Shown here in pieces: positions 1 through 6,319 of a stretch of DNA of 12,075 nucleotides (the first letter of the stretch is position 1; the number at the start of each line of letters is the position of its first letter). A program made the translations under genes and the position numbers. The notes beneath the pieces are model-generated. The model made no database searches. It saw only the letters and a program-made list of their open reading frames with translations, and was not told the origin of the DNA. The stretch comes from CBDUBU01 sp965365465 (GTDB lineage: Bacteria > Bacteroidota > Rhodothermia > Rhodothermales > DASSAV01): the NCBI GenBank assembly GCA_965365465.1, contig CBDUBU010000116.1, positions 1 through 12,075 on the forward strand, given 5' to 3'.

Positions 1-1
1 T

Positions 2-1198
2 GCGGGCTTTTCCTCCATCTTTACGGGAATTAATTTCATTGTTACCATTCACAAGATGCGGGCGCCGGGCCTGACGTGGAACCGGCTGCCTCTGTTCGTC
101 TGGGGGCTTTATGCAACGAGCATCGTGCAGGTTCTGGCTACTCCGGTCATTGGAATCACGATGGTTTTGCTGTTCCTTGAACGGTTGCTTCAGATAGGCA
201 TCTTCGACCCTGCGCTCGGCGGCGATCCGGTTCTGTTCCAGCACTTTTTCTGGTTCTACTCGCATCCGGCTGTATACATCATGATCCTGCCGGGATTTGG
301 GATCATTTCGGAACTGGTGGCAACTTTCTCGCGCCAGCGCATCTTCGGTTACCGCGCCATCGCGCTTTCTTCTGTAGCCATAGCCCTGTTAGGCTTTCTG
401 GTCTGGGGGCACCATATGTTCGTGTCCGGACAGTCGGCTATATCGGGCATCATTTTCTCTCTGATCACGTTTCTGATCGGGATTCCGTCCGGCATCAAGG
501 TGTTCAACTGGGTTGCCACCATGTACAAAGGTTCCATCTGGTTGCAGACCCCGATGTTATACGCCCTGAGTTTCCTGTTTCAGTTCACCATCGGGGGCCT
601 GACCGGGATCATGGTAGGCGTTCTGGCGGTGGACGTGCATCTGCATGACACGTATTTCGTGGTGGCGCACTTCCACTATGTCATGGTCGGAGGCATGTTC
701 ATTGCCTTGCTAGGCGGTATGCATTACTGGTGGCCCAAGATCACGGGTAAGATGTACGCGGAGCGTCCTGCCCGCATTGCGTGGGGCCTGGTGTTCATCG
801 GGTTCAACATCACGTTCTTCCCGCAATTTATCCTCGGCAGTCAGGGTATGCCGCGCCGCTATTACGACTATCTTCCGGAGTACCAGTCGCTGCACATGGT
901 TTCGACCATCGGGTCTTATGTGCTGGCGGTGGGTCTGTTTCTGATTCTAGGCTATATGCTGCACTCCCTGTTTGCAGGAAAGAAAGCCCCGGCAAACCCG
1001 TGGGGCGCTGCCACTCTGGAATGGACGCACGCCGCTTCGCCGCCTTCTCCGCACAACTTTACTACCCTGCCTGTCGTCACGCGCGGCCCCTATGACTTCC
1101 ATCTGTTGAAGGAGGATCGGGCAGCCGGGGATGGAGCGCAGGGAGACGGGGCGCCTGCGACGGTTCCGCAGGGCCGGCAAGGGACAGCGAAGTCCTAG
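2..1198 (+). CDS. ctaD: Cytochrome c oxidase subunit I, A2-type (5' end outside window)
   Basis: This is the catalytic subunit of an aa3/caa3 haem-copper oxidase. It reduces O2 to water and pumps protons across the cytoplasmic membrane. The reading frame is open to the left edge, and the first visible residues (INFIVTIHKMRAPG) are internal family sequence, so the 56-58 ATG is not the real start. Visible motifs: the CuB His and cross-linked Tyr in SHPAVY (His at 263-265, Tyr at 275-277); the CuB His pair in WGHHMF (410-415); a K-channel Lys in IPSGIKVF; and the haem a3 and haem a ligands in AHFHY (His at 668-670 and 674-676). The usual helix-VI Glu of HPEVY is absent. The Tyr-Ser pair before the His replaces it, which defines A2-type enzymes. 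After the last membrane segment there is a soluble tail of about 80 residues ending in a Gly/Ala-rich stretch. Subunits III and IV follow on the same strand. Confidence 0.97.
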   Translation, partial: AGFSSIFTGINFIVTIHKMRAPGLTWNRLPLFVWGLYATSIVQVLATPVIGITMVLLFLERLLQIGIFDPALGGDPVLFQHFFWFYSHPAVYIMILPGFGIISELVATFSRQRIFGYRAIALSSVAIALLGFLVWGHHMFVSGQSAISGIIFSLITFLIGIPSGIKVFNWVATMYKGSIWLQTPMLYALSFLFQFTIGGLTGIMVGVLAVDVHLHDTYFVVAHFHYVMVGGMFIALLGGMHYWWPKITGKMYAERPARIAWGLVFIGFNITFFPQFILGSQGMPRRYYDYLPEYQSLHMVSTIGSYVLAVGLFLILGYMLHSLFAGKKAPANPWGAATLEWTHAASPPSPHNFTTLPVVTRGPYDFHLLKEDRAAGDGAQGDGAPATVPQGRQGTAKS

Positions 1199-1258
1199 CC
1201 TTCGCAGGATTCGGGGCGCGGTCCCCCTCTGTTCTGATGTAACCTTTAACTGAGGCTC

Positions 1259-1948
1259 ATGGCAATCACTACGACATCAGCAGGCGCGGCGGTGCAGCAT
1301 ACCGAGCACCATGCTCCCCACCTGCAGCACCATTTCGTCTCCTCCGAGCAGCAGTTCAGCGCTGCAAAACTCGGAATGTGGCTGTTCCTCATCACGGAGA
1401 TCCTGCTTTTCAGCGGCATGTTCGTGGCCTACACCGTCTACCGGGTCTGGCATCCTGAAGTTTTTGCTCTTTCGAGCGAGCTGCTGAATCCCGTCATGGG
1501 CGGGCTAAACACGATTGTGCTGCTCACGTCTTCGCTTACCGTGGCGCTCAGTATCAGGTCGGCTCAGCTCGATGACAGGGCCGCCCTGGTTCGCAATCTT
1601 CTGTTCACACTTTTACTGGCAGGTGTATTCCTGGTCGTGAAATACTTCGAGTATACGGCCAAGTTCGAGCACGGGATTTTCCCGGGAGCGCATTTTGAGC
1701 CGCATGGGGATTACACTAAATACAACGTCCCGTTTGCGCCGCAGTTTTTCAGCATTTACTTCGTGATGACGGGGATTCACGGGGTCCACGTAATTGTAGG
1801 CATGGGGGTCATTAGCTGGATGCTGGTACGCGCCCGTCGGGGAGATTTCAGCAGCGCATGGTACACGCCTGTCGAACTCACCGGGCTTTACTGGCACCTC
1901 GTCGATATCATCTGGATTTTCCTTTTCCCGCTGCTGTACCTCATCTGA
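1259..1948 (+). CDS. ctaE: Cytochrome c oxidase subunit III
   Basis: This is a membrane subunit of the same oxidase. Subunit III stabilises subunit I and supports proton uptake and enzyme lifetime. The 229-residue product is the short five-helix form that lacks the first two helices of the mitochondrial protein. Family signatures: GMWLFLITEILLFSGMF (about residues 39-55, with the conserved membrane Glu at about 47, equivalent to bovine Glu90); FFSIYFVMTGIHGVHV; and the C-terminal TGLYWHLVDIIWIFLFPLLYL. The N-terminal 25 residues are rich in His (seven between residues 14 and 25) and precede the first helix; their role is unknown. It begins 60 nt after subunit I. A short GAGG lies only 3 nt before the ATG, so the ribosome binding site is weak. 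It is probably translated from the ctaD operon message. Confidence 0.96.
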   Translation: MAITTTSAGAAVQHTEHHAPHLQHHFVSSEQQFSAAKLGMWLFLITEILLFSGMFVAYTVYRVWHPEVFALSSELLNPVMGGLNTIVLLTSSLTVALSIRSAQLDDRAALVRNLLFTLLLAGVFLVVKYFEYTAKFEHGIFPGAHFEPHGDYTKYNVPFAPQFFSIYFVMTGIHGVHVIVGMGVISWMLVRARRGDFSSAWYTPVELTGLYWHLVDIIWIFLFPLLYLI

Positions 1949-1983
1949 TTCAGTCTGACCACATAGATTAGCTACGCTGCCTT

Positions 1984-2493
1984 ATGGCCCATGTTGAACC
2001 CGGCGCTGCAGCGCCGCACGGACATCATATCACACCGAAGAGCACCCTGATAAAAGTTTTTCTGGCGCTCGTAGGGCTTACGATTCTTACCGTGGTCACG
2101 GCGCAGATCCATCTGGGACCGCTCAACGTACCGCTCGCCCTTGCCATTGCCGCCACAAAAGCGGCGCTGGTGGTCATGTTTTTCATGGCCCTGAAATACG
2201 ATAGCCCCGTAAACACGCTTGTTTTTTCGGTAGGCAGCATCTTTGTATTGGTCTTCCTTGCTTTTACCCTTTTTGATACTGCCTTCCGGGACGACCTTGG
2301 AGCAGTAGGCAACGATACCGTCTGGAGTACGCCGCCGGCGGGGGCTGCCGCCGGAGGGGGGGCTGCTGCGCCTGCGGCAGGGGCTGATTCAATCGCTGTC
2401 TCAGATACCACGGGCGCTGATTCTTCCGCTGCCGATACTGCCGGGGTTCAGGCTGAGAGGGCGGACACTACAGCGCCGGCAGGCGGGCAATAG
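1984..2493 (+). CDS. ctaF: Cytochrome c oxidase subunit IV (prokaryotic type) with low-complexity C-terminal tail
   Basis: This is a small accessory subunit of the oxidase. Residues about 22-98 hold three hydrophobic segments with the polar break YDSPVN before the third, which matches the bacterial subunit IV (COX4_pro) family of roughly 90-115 residues. Here the protein is 169 residues. After the last helix (ending near LFDTAFRDD) there is a tail of about 60 residues made mostly of Ala, Gly, Asp, Ser and Thr, with no predicted fold. The N-terminus is His-containing, like that of subunit III. It starts 35 nt after subunit III with no obvious Shine-Dalgarno sequence, and is the last clearly oxidase-related gene of the operon. 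The family assignment is firm; the function of the tail is unknown. Confidence 0.9.
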   Translation: MAHVEPGAAAPHGHHITPKSTLIKVFLALVGLTILTVVTAQIHLGPLNVPLALAIAATKAALVVMFFMALKYDSPVNTLVFSVGSIFVLVFLAFTLFDTAFRDDLGAVGNDTVWSTPPAGAAAGGGAAAPAAGADSIAVSDTTGADSSAADTAGVQAERADTTAPAGGQ

Positions 2494-2623
2494 TGACCGG
2501 CGCCGGAACGCGTCGAAGCTTCGCACGACTGAAGCCGGATCTTGACCAGTTGCGAAGAAAAGAAGTACTAGCGACTATGAACAGGGCAGGGTAGTAGTCC
2601 GGAAAGAGGAAGGGCTTCCAGCA

Positions 2624-2929
2624 ATGTATCTGATTCTCATAATGCTCTCCGCGCTCACGCTCTTCGTGATGCTGACCTGGGTGGTCGTGACGGTAGGACG
2701 CATCTGTTTTTCCGATGGCGGCCTTTCCGTTCGAAAGGAGCCTCAGGCTCTCATACGGCAGTACGTAAAAGCCTCCGGCGGCGGGCTGCCGGTGGGAGCG
2801 CGTGAGATCCGGGACGAACAGCGGCAGCACTTCGGCGAAGGATCTGCTGCCCTGTACGAATATGCTCCGGGAGAATCGTCAGGGCTGCCTGTGAGATGGA
2901 TACGGGATATGCACCTTCGGTGCAATTAG
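2624..2929 (+). CDS. Small membrane-anchored hypothetical protein
   Basis: I do not recognise this 101-residue protein. Residues about 2-26 (MYLILIMLSALTLFVMLTWV and on) form one strong hydrophobic helix, consistent with an N-terminal anchor and a C-terminal domain of about 75 polar, charged residues. A purine-rich AGGAAGG at 2607-2613 lies 10 nt before the ATG, a better ribosome binding site than those of the preceding cox genes. It lies 130 nt downstream of subunit IV on the same strand, so it could be an accessory oxidase-operon product, but nothing in the sequence proves this. Its stop codon overlaps the stop of the convergent nucleosidase-like gene by 4 nt, leaving no room for a terminator between them. 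The main doubt is whether it is translated. The antisense reading frame over the same stretch looks like a shadow, having no start context and unlikely composition. Confidence 0.55.
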   Translation: MYLILIMLSALTLFVMLTWVVVTVGRICFSDGGLSVRKEPQALIRQYVKASGGGLPVGAREIRDEQRQHFGEGSAALYEYAPGESSGLPVRWIRDMHLRCN

Positions 2930-3537
2930 GCTCCTACCATCCTGTTCAGTTCCTTGAGCAGGAAGGCAGACATACTCTCATAGGCGTTGGTCAGCGTGCG
3001 CCTCAGATGCGCATCCGGGGCATTGAGCCGGCCCGTGACAACCTTGATGATGTGGCAGGGGATGCCGTGTGTTGCCGTCACGTAAGCCACCGCGTAGCCA
3101 GTCATGTCCGTGATGTCGGCAATGCGTTGCCAGTATGTTTGTTCGGACTGTCCTTTCACCATATGGTCCTGGGTAACCAGGGTGACCTCGGAGAGCTTCT
3201 CAAAAGGAACTTCCAGCGGCATTCGTGGATAAGTAGGGGCGGCAAGTTCGATGCGGTCGCCCTCGAAAACCTGTGAGGCGGCTACAATATCCCCTACCTT
3301 GATCTCTTCCCGGAGGGCTGTGCAGGAGCCTGGATGGAACAGACGGTCGGGTTTGTATCGTTGAAGAAGCCGCTCAGTCCGCAGCGTAGCCTTGATTTTC
3401 CCTGTGCCTGTAAGCGATACAATCACCTGGTTGTCATGCGCCGTTTCTCCTTCGGAAAGGCCGTCGAAACGACCGCGTTCGTAGTGTTCCAGAAAAGGTT
3501 GCGCTTCTTCCTCGGAGGCAAAGACGATCCCGATCAT
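2926..3537 (-). CDS. MTA/SAH nucleosidase-like (PNP/UDP phosphorylase superfamily) protein with altered active site
   Basis: The fold is that of 5'-methylthioadenosine/S-adenosylhomocysteine nucleosidase or futalosine hydrolase. The 203-residue product shows the N-terminal IGIVFASEEEA, then LTGTGKIKATLRTERLL, PDRLFHPGSCTALREEIKVGD in pieces, and the late DMTGYAVAYV...IPCHIIKVV segment. Aligned by eye with E. coli MTAN without gaps in the last segment, the water-activating Glu12 is kept (Glu11). The ribose-binding Glu174 is replaced by Thr146 and the catalytic acid Asp197 by Gly169. The TGSAGG loop reads PGSCTA. The classical hydrolase reaction is therefore doubtful; a changed substrate or a binding role is possible. 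I chose the ATG at 3537 because the family starts there; the upstream in-frame GTG at 3615 adds sequence with no family character. It is divergent from metF, which fits a link to the methionine/SAM cycle. Confidence 0.8.
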   Translation of the reverse strand: MIGIVFASEEEAQPFLEHYERGRFDGLSEGETAHDNQVIVSLTGTGKIKATLRTERLLQRYKPDRLFHPGSCTALREEIKVGDIVAASQVFEGDRIELAAPTYPRMPLEVPFEKLSEVTLVTQDHMVKGQSEQTYWQRIADITDMTGYAVAYVTATHGIPCHIIKVVTGRLNAPDAHLRRTLTNAYESMSAFLLKELNRMVGA

Positions 3538-3633
3538 TATGTTTACTGCCAGGGTTTGGTGAGCATACGTTGAAACTACAAATGTGCATCGGCTTTGTAG
3601 GACAAAGATCTGCACTCATCAGCTATCTCTTTA
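3538..3633. promoter_or_regulatory. Divergent intergenic region between nucleosidase-like gene and metF, with a small inverted repeat
   Basis: These 96 nt must carry the promoters of both divergent genes if neither start is wrong. A perfect inverted repeat CTTTGT-agg-ACAAAG lies at 3593-3607, about 27 nt before the metF ATG. It could be an operator half-site pair, but 6 bp arms are common by chance. I see no convincing -35/-10 pair and no Shine-Dalgarno sequence before either start. No SAM or cobalamin riboswitch fold is recognisable. Confidence 0.3.
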
Positions 3634-4590
3634 ATGAAAATCATCGAAATACTGGAGCGAAGTTCGGAGCCGCTCATTTCCTACGAGATTATACCTCCAA
3701 CGCGCGGGGGTTCCGTACAGGAAATCTTTAACATCGTGGGCGATCTGATGCGTTTTGAGCCGCCCTTCATCGACGTAACGAGTCATTCGGCGCAGGTTTA
3801 TTATGAGGAAATGCCGGATGGAACGTGCCGTCGCCGGGTCAAGCGGAAGCGACCGGGTACGCTGGGGTTGTGTGCGGCCATCAAAAGCCATTTCGGCGTC
3901 GAAACGGTGCCCCATCTTTTGTGCAGCGGTTTTACACAGGAGGAGACGGAAGATGCGCTCATCGAACTGAACTACCTCGGCATCCAGAACGTGATGGCCC
4001 TGCGCGGCGACGATGGGGATTATCAGAAACCTGTTCCTGCGGATCGGTCTTGCAACCGCTACGCGATAGAACTGGTTGAGCAGATCAGGCGCATGAACAA
4101 CGGCCAGTATCTTGAGGCCCTGATAGATGCGGCGCCTTCTGATTTTTGTATCGGGGTGGCCGGATATCCGGAAAAGCATTTCGAAGCGCCTAATCTCACC
4201 TGGGATATTTTGAATCTGAAGCGCAAGATAGATGCCGGGGCGCACTATGTCACCACGCAGATGTTTTTCGATAACCGGCGCTTCTTCAGCTTTGTAGATC
4301 GCTGCCGGGAAGTTGGAATTACCGTCCCCATCGTGCCGGGTCTGAAAATCCTTACCAACAAGCGGCAGTTGCAGTCGATGCCCCGGTATTTTCACGTGGA
4401 TCTTCCGGAGGCGCTGGCTGCCGAGTTAGAAACTGCAAAACCCGAGCACGTAGCAGATATCGGGGTGGAGTGGGCGATCCGGCAGAGCGAAGAGTTAATG
4501 AGCGCCGGTGTGCCTTGTGTTCATTTCTATATCATGCAGAGTTCCAGGATCGTGACCCGCGTCGTAGAGGCGCTCCGGAAAATGGCGTGA
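3634..4590 (+). CDS. metF: Methylenetetrahydrofolate reductase
   Basis: This FAD-dependent cytoplasmic enzyme reduces 5,10-methylene-THF to 5-methyl-THF, the methyl donor for methionine synthesis. The 318-residue length fits the bacterial single-domain form. Visible family motifs: SYEIIPPTRGG with the conserved Glu18 (E. coli Glu28); DVTSHSA; ALRGDDGD with Asp126 (E. coli Asp120, near the flavin); GVAGYPEKH; TTQMFFDN with Gln209 (E. coli Gln183, folate contact); PGLKIL; and the C-terminal VPCVHFYIMQ. The ATG at 3634 gives the expected N-terminus. No clear Shine-Dalgarno sequence precedes it, as is common in Bacteroidota. It is divergent from the nucleosidase-like gene and ends 24 nt before a strong hairpin terminator. 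No regulatory element beyond the small upstream inverted repeat is seen. Confidence 0.97.
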   Translation: MKIIEILERSSEPLISYEIIPPTRGGSVQEIFNIVGDLMRFEPPFIDVTSHSAQVYYEEMPDGTCRRRVKRKRPGTLGLCAAIKSHFGVETVPHLLCSGFTQEETEDALIELNYLGIQNVMALRGDDGDYQKPVPADRSCNRYAIELVEQIRRMNNGQYLEALIDAAPSDFCIGVAGYPEKHFEAPNLTWDILNLKRKIDAGAHYVTTQMFFDNRRFFSFVDRCREVGITVPIVPGLKILTNKRQLQSMPRYFHVDLPEALAAELETAKPEHVADIGVEWAIRQSEELMSAGVPCVHFYIMQSSRIVTRVVEALRKMA

Positions 4591-4614
4591 TGAGCATAGC
4601 ATGGCGCCGAATGA

Positions 4615-4649
4615 AAACGAGAAACCCCCGACTTGGGGGTTTCTCGTTT
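4615..4649. terminator. Bidirectional rho-independent terminator between metF and hpf
   Basis: A perfect 15 bp stem (AAACGAGAAACCCCC with GGGGGTTTCTCGTTT) closes a 5-nt loop (GACTT). It has a GC-rich core, with an A-tract on one side and a T-tract on the other, so it reads as a terminator on both strands. It lies 24 nt after the metF stop and 8 nt after the convergent hpf stop. Confidence 0.93.
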
Positions 4650-4657
4650 AATATCTA

Positions 4658-4972
4658 TCAGTGGTGAAAGTCCCTGTTGGTGCTTTTTCGTTTACCCTTG
4701 TAGCGCAGGATTTGTCTCCTCAGACGTTCGACACAACCGTCGATGGCTTGCTCATGCGTTGAAGCGGTGTCGCGGGCGGTAAGACGCTGTCGGTATACGC
4801 CAAGCGTGATTTCAGCAAGTTTAGGGGAAGATGCAATGTTGTCCGAACTGAGTACGATGCGAACATCTGTAATGCCGTCATAGAAGCGCTCCAGCCTGGA
4901 AATCTGGCGGGATGCATAGTCGCGTAACATGGGATTGGCCTCACAGTGACGGGCAGTGATCTGGGTTTGCAT
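4658..4972 (-). CDS. hpf: Ribosome hibernation-promoting factor (short HPF/RaiA family)
   Basis: This small protein binds the decoding region of the 30S subunit and shuts ribosomes down or dimerises them in stationary phase or stress. The 104 residues fit the short HPF/YfiA form. Family features: the opening QITARHCEANPMLRDYASRQ; an amphipathic helix with LERFYDGITDVRIVLS; the strand AEITLGVYRQRLTARDTAST; HEQAIDGCVERLRRQILRYKGK; and a basic C-terminus KRKSTNRDFHH. The long-form C-terminal dimerisation domain is absent. The gene lies 193 nt downstream of ybeY on the same strand, and the two may share a message, but the gap holds a hairpin and leaves room for its own promoter. It converges on metF across the shared terminator. 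Confidence in the family is high; the choice between HPF and RaiA function cannot be made from the sequence. Confidence 0.94.
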   Translation of the reverse strand: MQTQITARHCEANPMLRDYASRQISRLERFYDGITDVRIVLSSDNIASSPKLAEITLGVYRQRLTARDTASTHEQAIDGCVERLRRQILRYKGKRKSTNRDFHH

Positions 4973-4975
4973 GTG

Positions 4976-4984
4976 TCACCTCCT
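4976..4984 (-). promoter_or_regulatory. Strong Shine-Dalgarno sequence of hpf
   Basis: On the minus strand AGGAGGTGA is nearly a full anti-16S match, with the AGGAGG core 6 nt from the ATG at 4972. It fixes the hpf start. Among the genes in this window only cspA has a comparable site. Confidence 0.85.
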
Positions 4985-5012
4985 ACGCTTCTGAATAAAA
5001 CAGGAATCAGGA

Positions 5013-5037
5013 AGAGCGCGCTATCCGTCTGCGCTCT
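5013..5037. other. Stem-loop in the hpf upstream region
   Basis: AGAGCGC pairs with GCGCTCT across an 11-nt loop, 40 nt upstream of the hpf start. No T-tract follows directly on the minus strand, so it is a poor terminator for ybeY and may instead be part of the hpf leader. A second inverted repeat, CATTTTC-aacggc-GAAAATG at 5063-5082, lies further upstream. The rest of 4973-5165 holds no gene and no promoter I can defend. Confidence 0.35.
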
Positions 5038-5165
5038 CTCTTTTGGTAAGCAAAAAAAGTCTCATTTTCAACGGCGAAAATGTAACAGATAGGATGCGCC
5101 GTATTTTGAGACCTCATGCATTTCCCTGATAATAGAAGGATTACGGGAGATACGTCCTAAAATAA

Positions 5166-5603
5166 TCAGGACAAATGCGATAAGAAGTCATCCTCACGCG
5201 CCCGCATATCGGCTTTTTCTCTCTCTGTTGCATCCGTGTATCCGATGAGGTGCAGCAGGCCATGCACAACGTAACGCATCACCTCTTCCTCAAAGGAAGC
5301 GTTAAATTCTGCGTGCCGTTCAGCGGCTGTGTCGAGGTCTACATAAACCTCTCCTTCGATCACTTCGGGTGGATCCAGTTCGTTCAGCCGAAAAGAGAGA
5401 ACATCCGTCAGGTAATCGTGCTCGAGGTACGTGCGGTTCAGGTCAAGCACCGTTTCGTGATTTGCAAGGACAATGCCCAGATACCTGACCGTGCAGTTGT
5501 GCGCCTCCAGCACGCGGTCAACGATAGGCAATAGCCGGCCTCTGTCGATGCAAAGGGTGTCGTGGATACATTCGATGACAACAGGAGCGTTGTTCGCTGT
5601 CAT
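5166..5603 (-). CDS. ybeY: YbeY endoribonuclease / 16S rRNA maturation factor
   Basis: This zinc-dependent endoribonuclease takes part in 16S rRNA 3'-end maturation and ribosome quality control in the cytoplasm. The 145 residues match the family length. Central motifs: LNRTYLEHDYLTDVLSF (compare LN..YR..D..TDVLSFP) and EGEVYVDLDTA. The metal site is HGLLHLIGYTD, with the first two His as ligands and Asp at the position of the third His. The Asp variant occurs in Bacteroidota homologues as I recall them, so it is not a sign of decay. The ATG at 5603 has no clear Shine-Dalgarno sequence. A GC-rich stem-loop separates it from the upstream hypothetical gene, 120 nt away on the same strand; hpf lies downstream. 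The context is consistent with ribosome upkeep. Confidence 0.94.
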   Translation of the reverse strand: MTANNAPVVIECIHDTLCIDRGRLLPIVDRVLEAHNCTVRYLGIVLANHETVLDLNRTYLEHDYLTDVLSFRLNELDPPEVIEGEVYVDLDTAAERHAEFNASFEEEVMRYVVHGLLHLIGYTDATEREKADMRAREDDFLSHLS

Positions 5604-5657
5604 GGGTTGATCTAACGGCGGGGGAAGAGCGCAAGCAGCAGGCGTGGCGCCGCACTA

Positions 5658-5694
5658 CCGGCCCGGCAGTCGCCAACCTCGATTGCCGGGCCGG
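5658..5694. other. GC-rich stem-loop between the 151-aa gene and ybeY
   Basis: An 11 bp perfect stem, CCGGCCCGGCA with TGCCGGGCCGG, closes a 15-nt loop. On the minus strand it comes 29 nt after the stop of the hypothetical gene and 54 nt before ybeY. No U-tract follows, so it is a weak candidate for intrinsic termination. It could instead pause transcription, stabilise the upstream message or be a small intergenic repeat. Confidence 0.6.
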
Positions 5695-5723
5695 CAGATT
5701 TAACCTGCCGAACCAAAAGCGTT

Positions 5724-6179
5724 TCAGTTGAGGTCGTTGAAGAGCGATTCCGTCATCGAGAGCGCGACGCTGCTCATAATCATTTCGGGCGGGAGTTGGG
5801 TGAAGTCTGTGGAAAGCAGCCGGTCGTCAACATTCGCATAAAGCGAGCAGCCGGCCTCCCGTTCCACCACAAGCCCGCTCGTATAGCCGCCACGCTTCGC
5901 AAAAAAGATGACCTCACCGAGTTCCTGGCTGGCTATGTAGCCGGTGCAGCCGTGCAATTGCAGAAAGGAACTGGCGGCGTACACCGAAATGAGATGGGCT
6001 GAAGAATCTTCGGTAAGCCCATCAGGCAGGGGAACGTTTGTCTGGATCTCCAGCGCTATTTTTCTTCCGCTCGTCTCGTCTTGCAACTCGAAACGGACCA
6101 GCGGCCCGTCCTTTCGTTCCGGAACGCCAAGAACGTTCCCTATCCGTTCGATATCGGTTTCGGTGAAGGAAAAGGGCAT
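5724..6179 (-). CDS. Hypothetical protein, soluble, 151 residues
   Basis: I do not recognise a family. The product is acidic and soluble, with no signal peptide and no membrane segment. Its pattern of alternating strands and short helices (RFELQDE, KIALEIQTNV, HLISVYAASSFLQLHGCTGY, ELGEVIFFAKRGGY, SGLVVEREAGCSLYANVDD) suggests an alpha/beta single domain. The C-terminal helix PPEMIMSSVALSMTESLFND could be an interaction segment. Two Cys residues (in HGCTG and EAGCS) are not arranged as a metal motif. The composition looks like a real gene and the ATG at 6179 follows a weak GAG-containing leader. It lies between cspA and ybeY on the same strand, 140 nt after cspA, but the structured gap before ybeY argues against tight coupling. 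Confidence 0.75.
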   Translation of the reverse strand: MPFSFTETDIERIGNVLGVPERKDGPLVRFELQDETSGRKIALEIQTNVPLPDGLTEDSSAHLISVYAASSFLQLHGCTGYIASQELGEVIFFAKRGGYTSGLVVEREAGCSLYANVDDRLLSTDFTQLPPEMIMSSVALSMTESLFNDLN

Positions 6180-6319
6180 ATACTCTCAACAGGCGTGCTT
6201 AAAGGAAAAGAGACCCTTTCGGCGGGCATAACACTACCTTGAACCCTGTGGGGATTCAGGTAAAGGCGCACGCAGAAAATAGGCGCTATGAGGCGCAAAT
6301 ACAATGCTCCCCAATCTTC

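Noticed and set aside
3631..4395. A minus-strand open frame of 254 codons opposite metF
   Set aside because: metF is unmistakable on the plus strand. The antisense product shows no motif and no start context.
5230..5270. YbeY appearing to lack its third metal-ligand His
   Set aside because: Asp at this position is a known type of variation in Bacteroidota homologues and can bind zinc, so I do not take it as loss of function.
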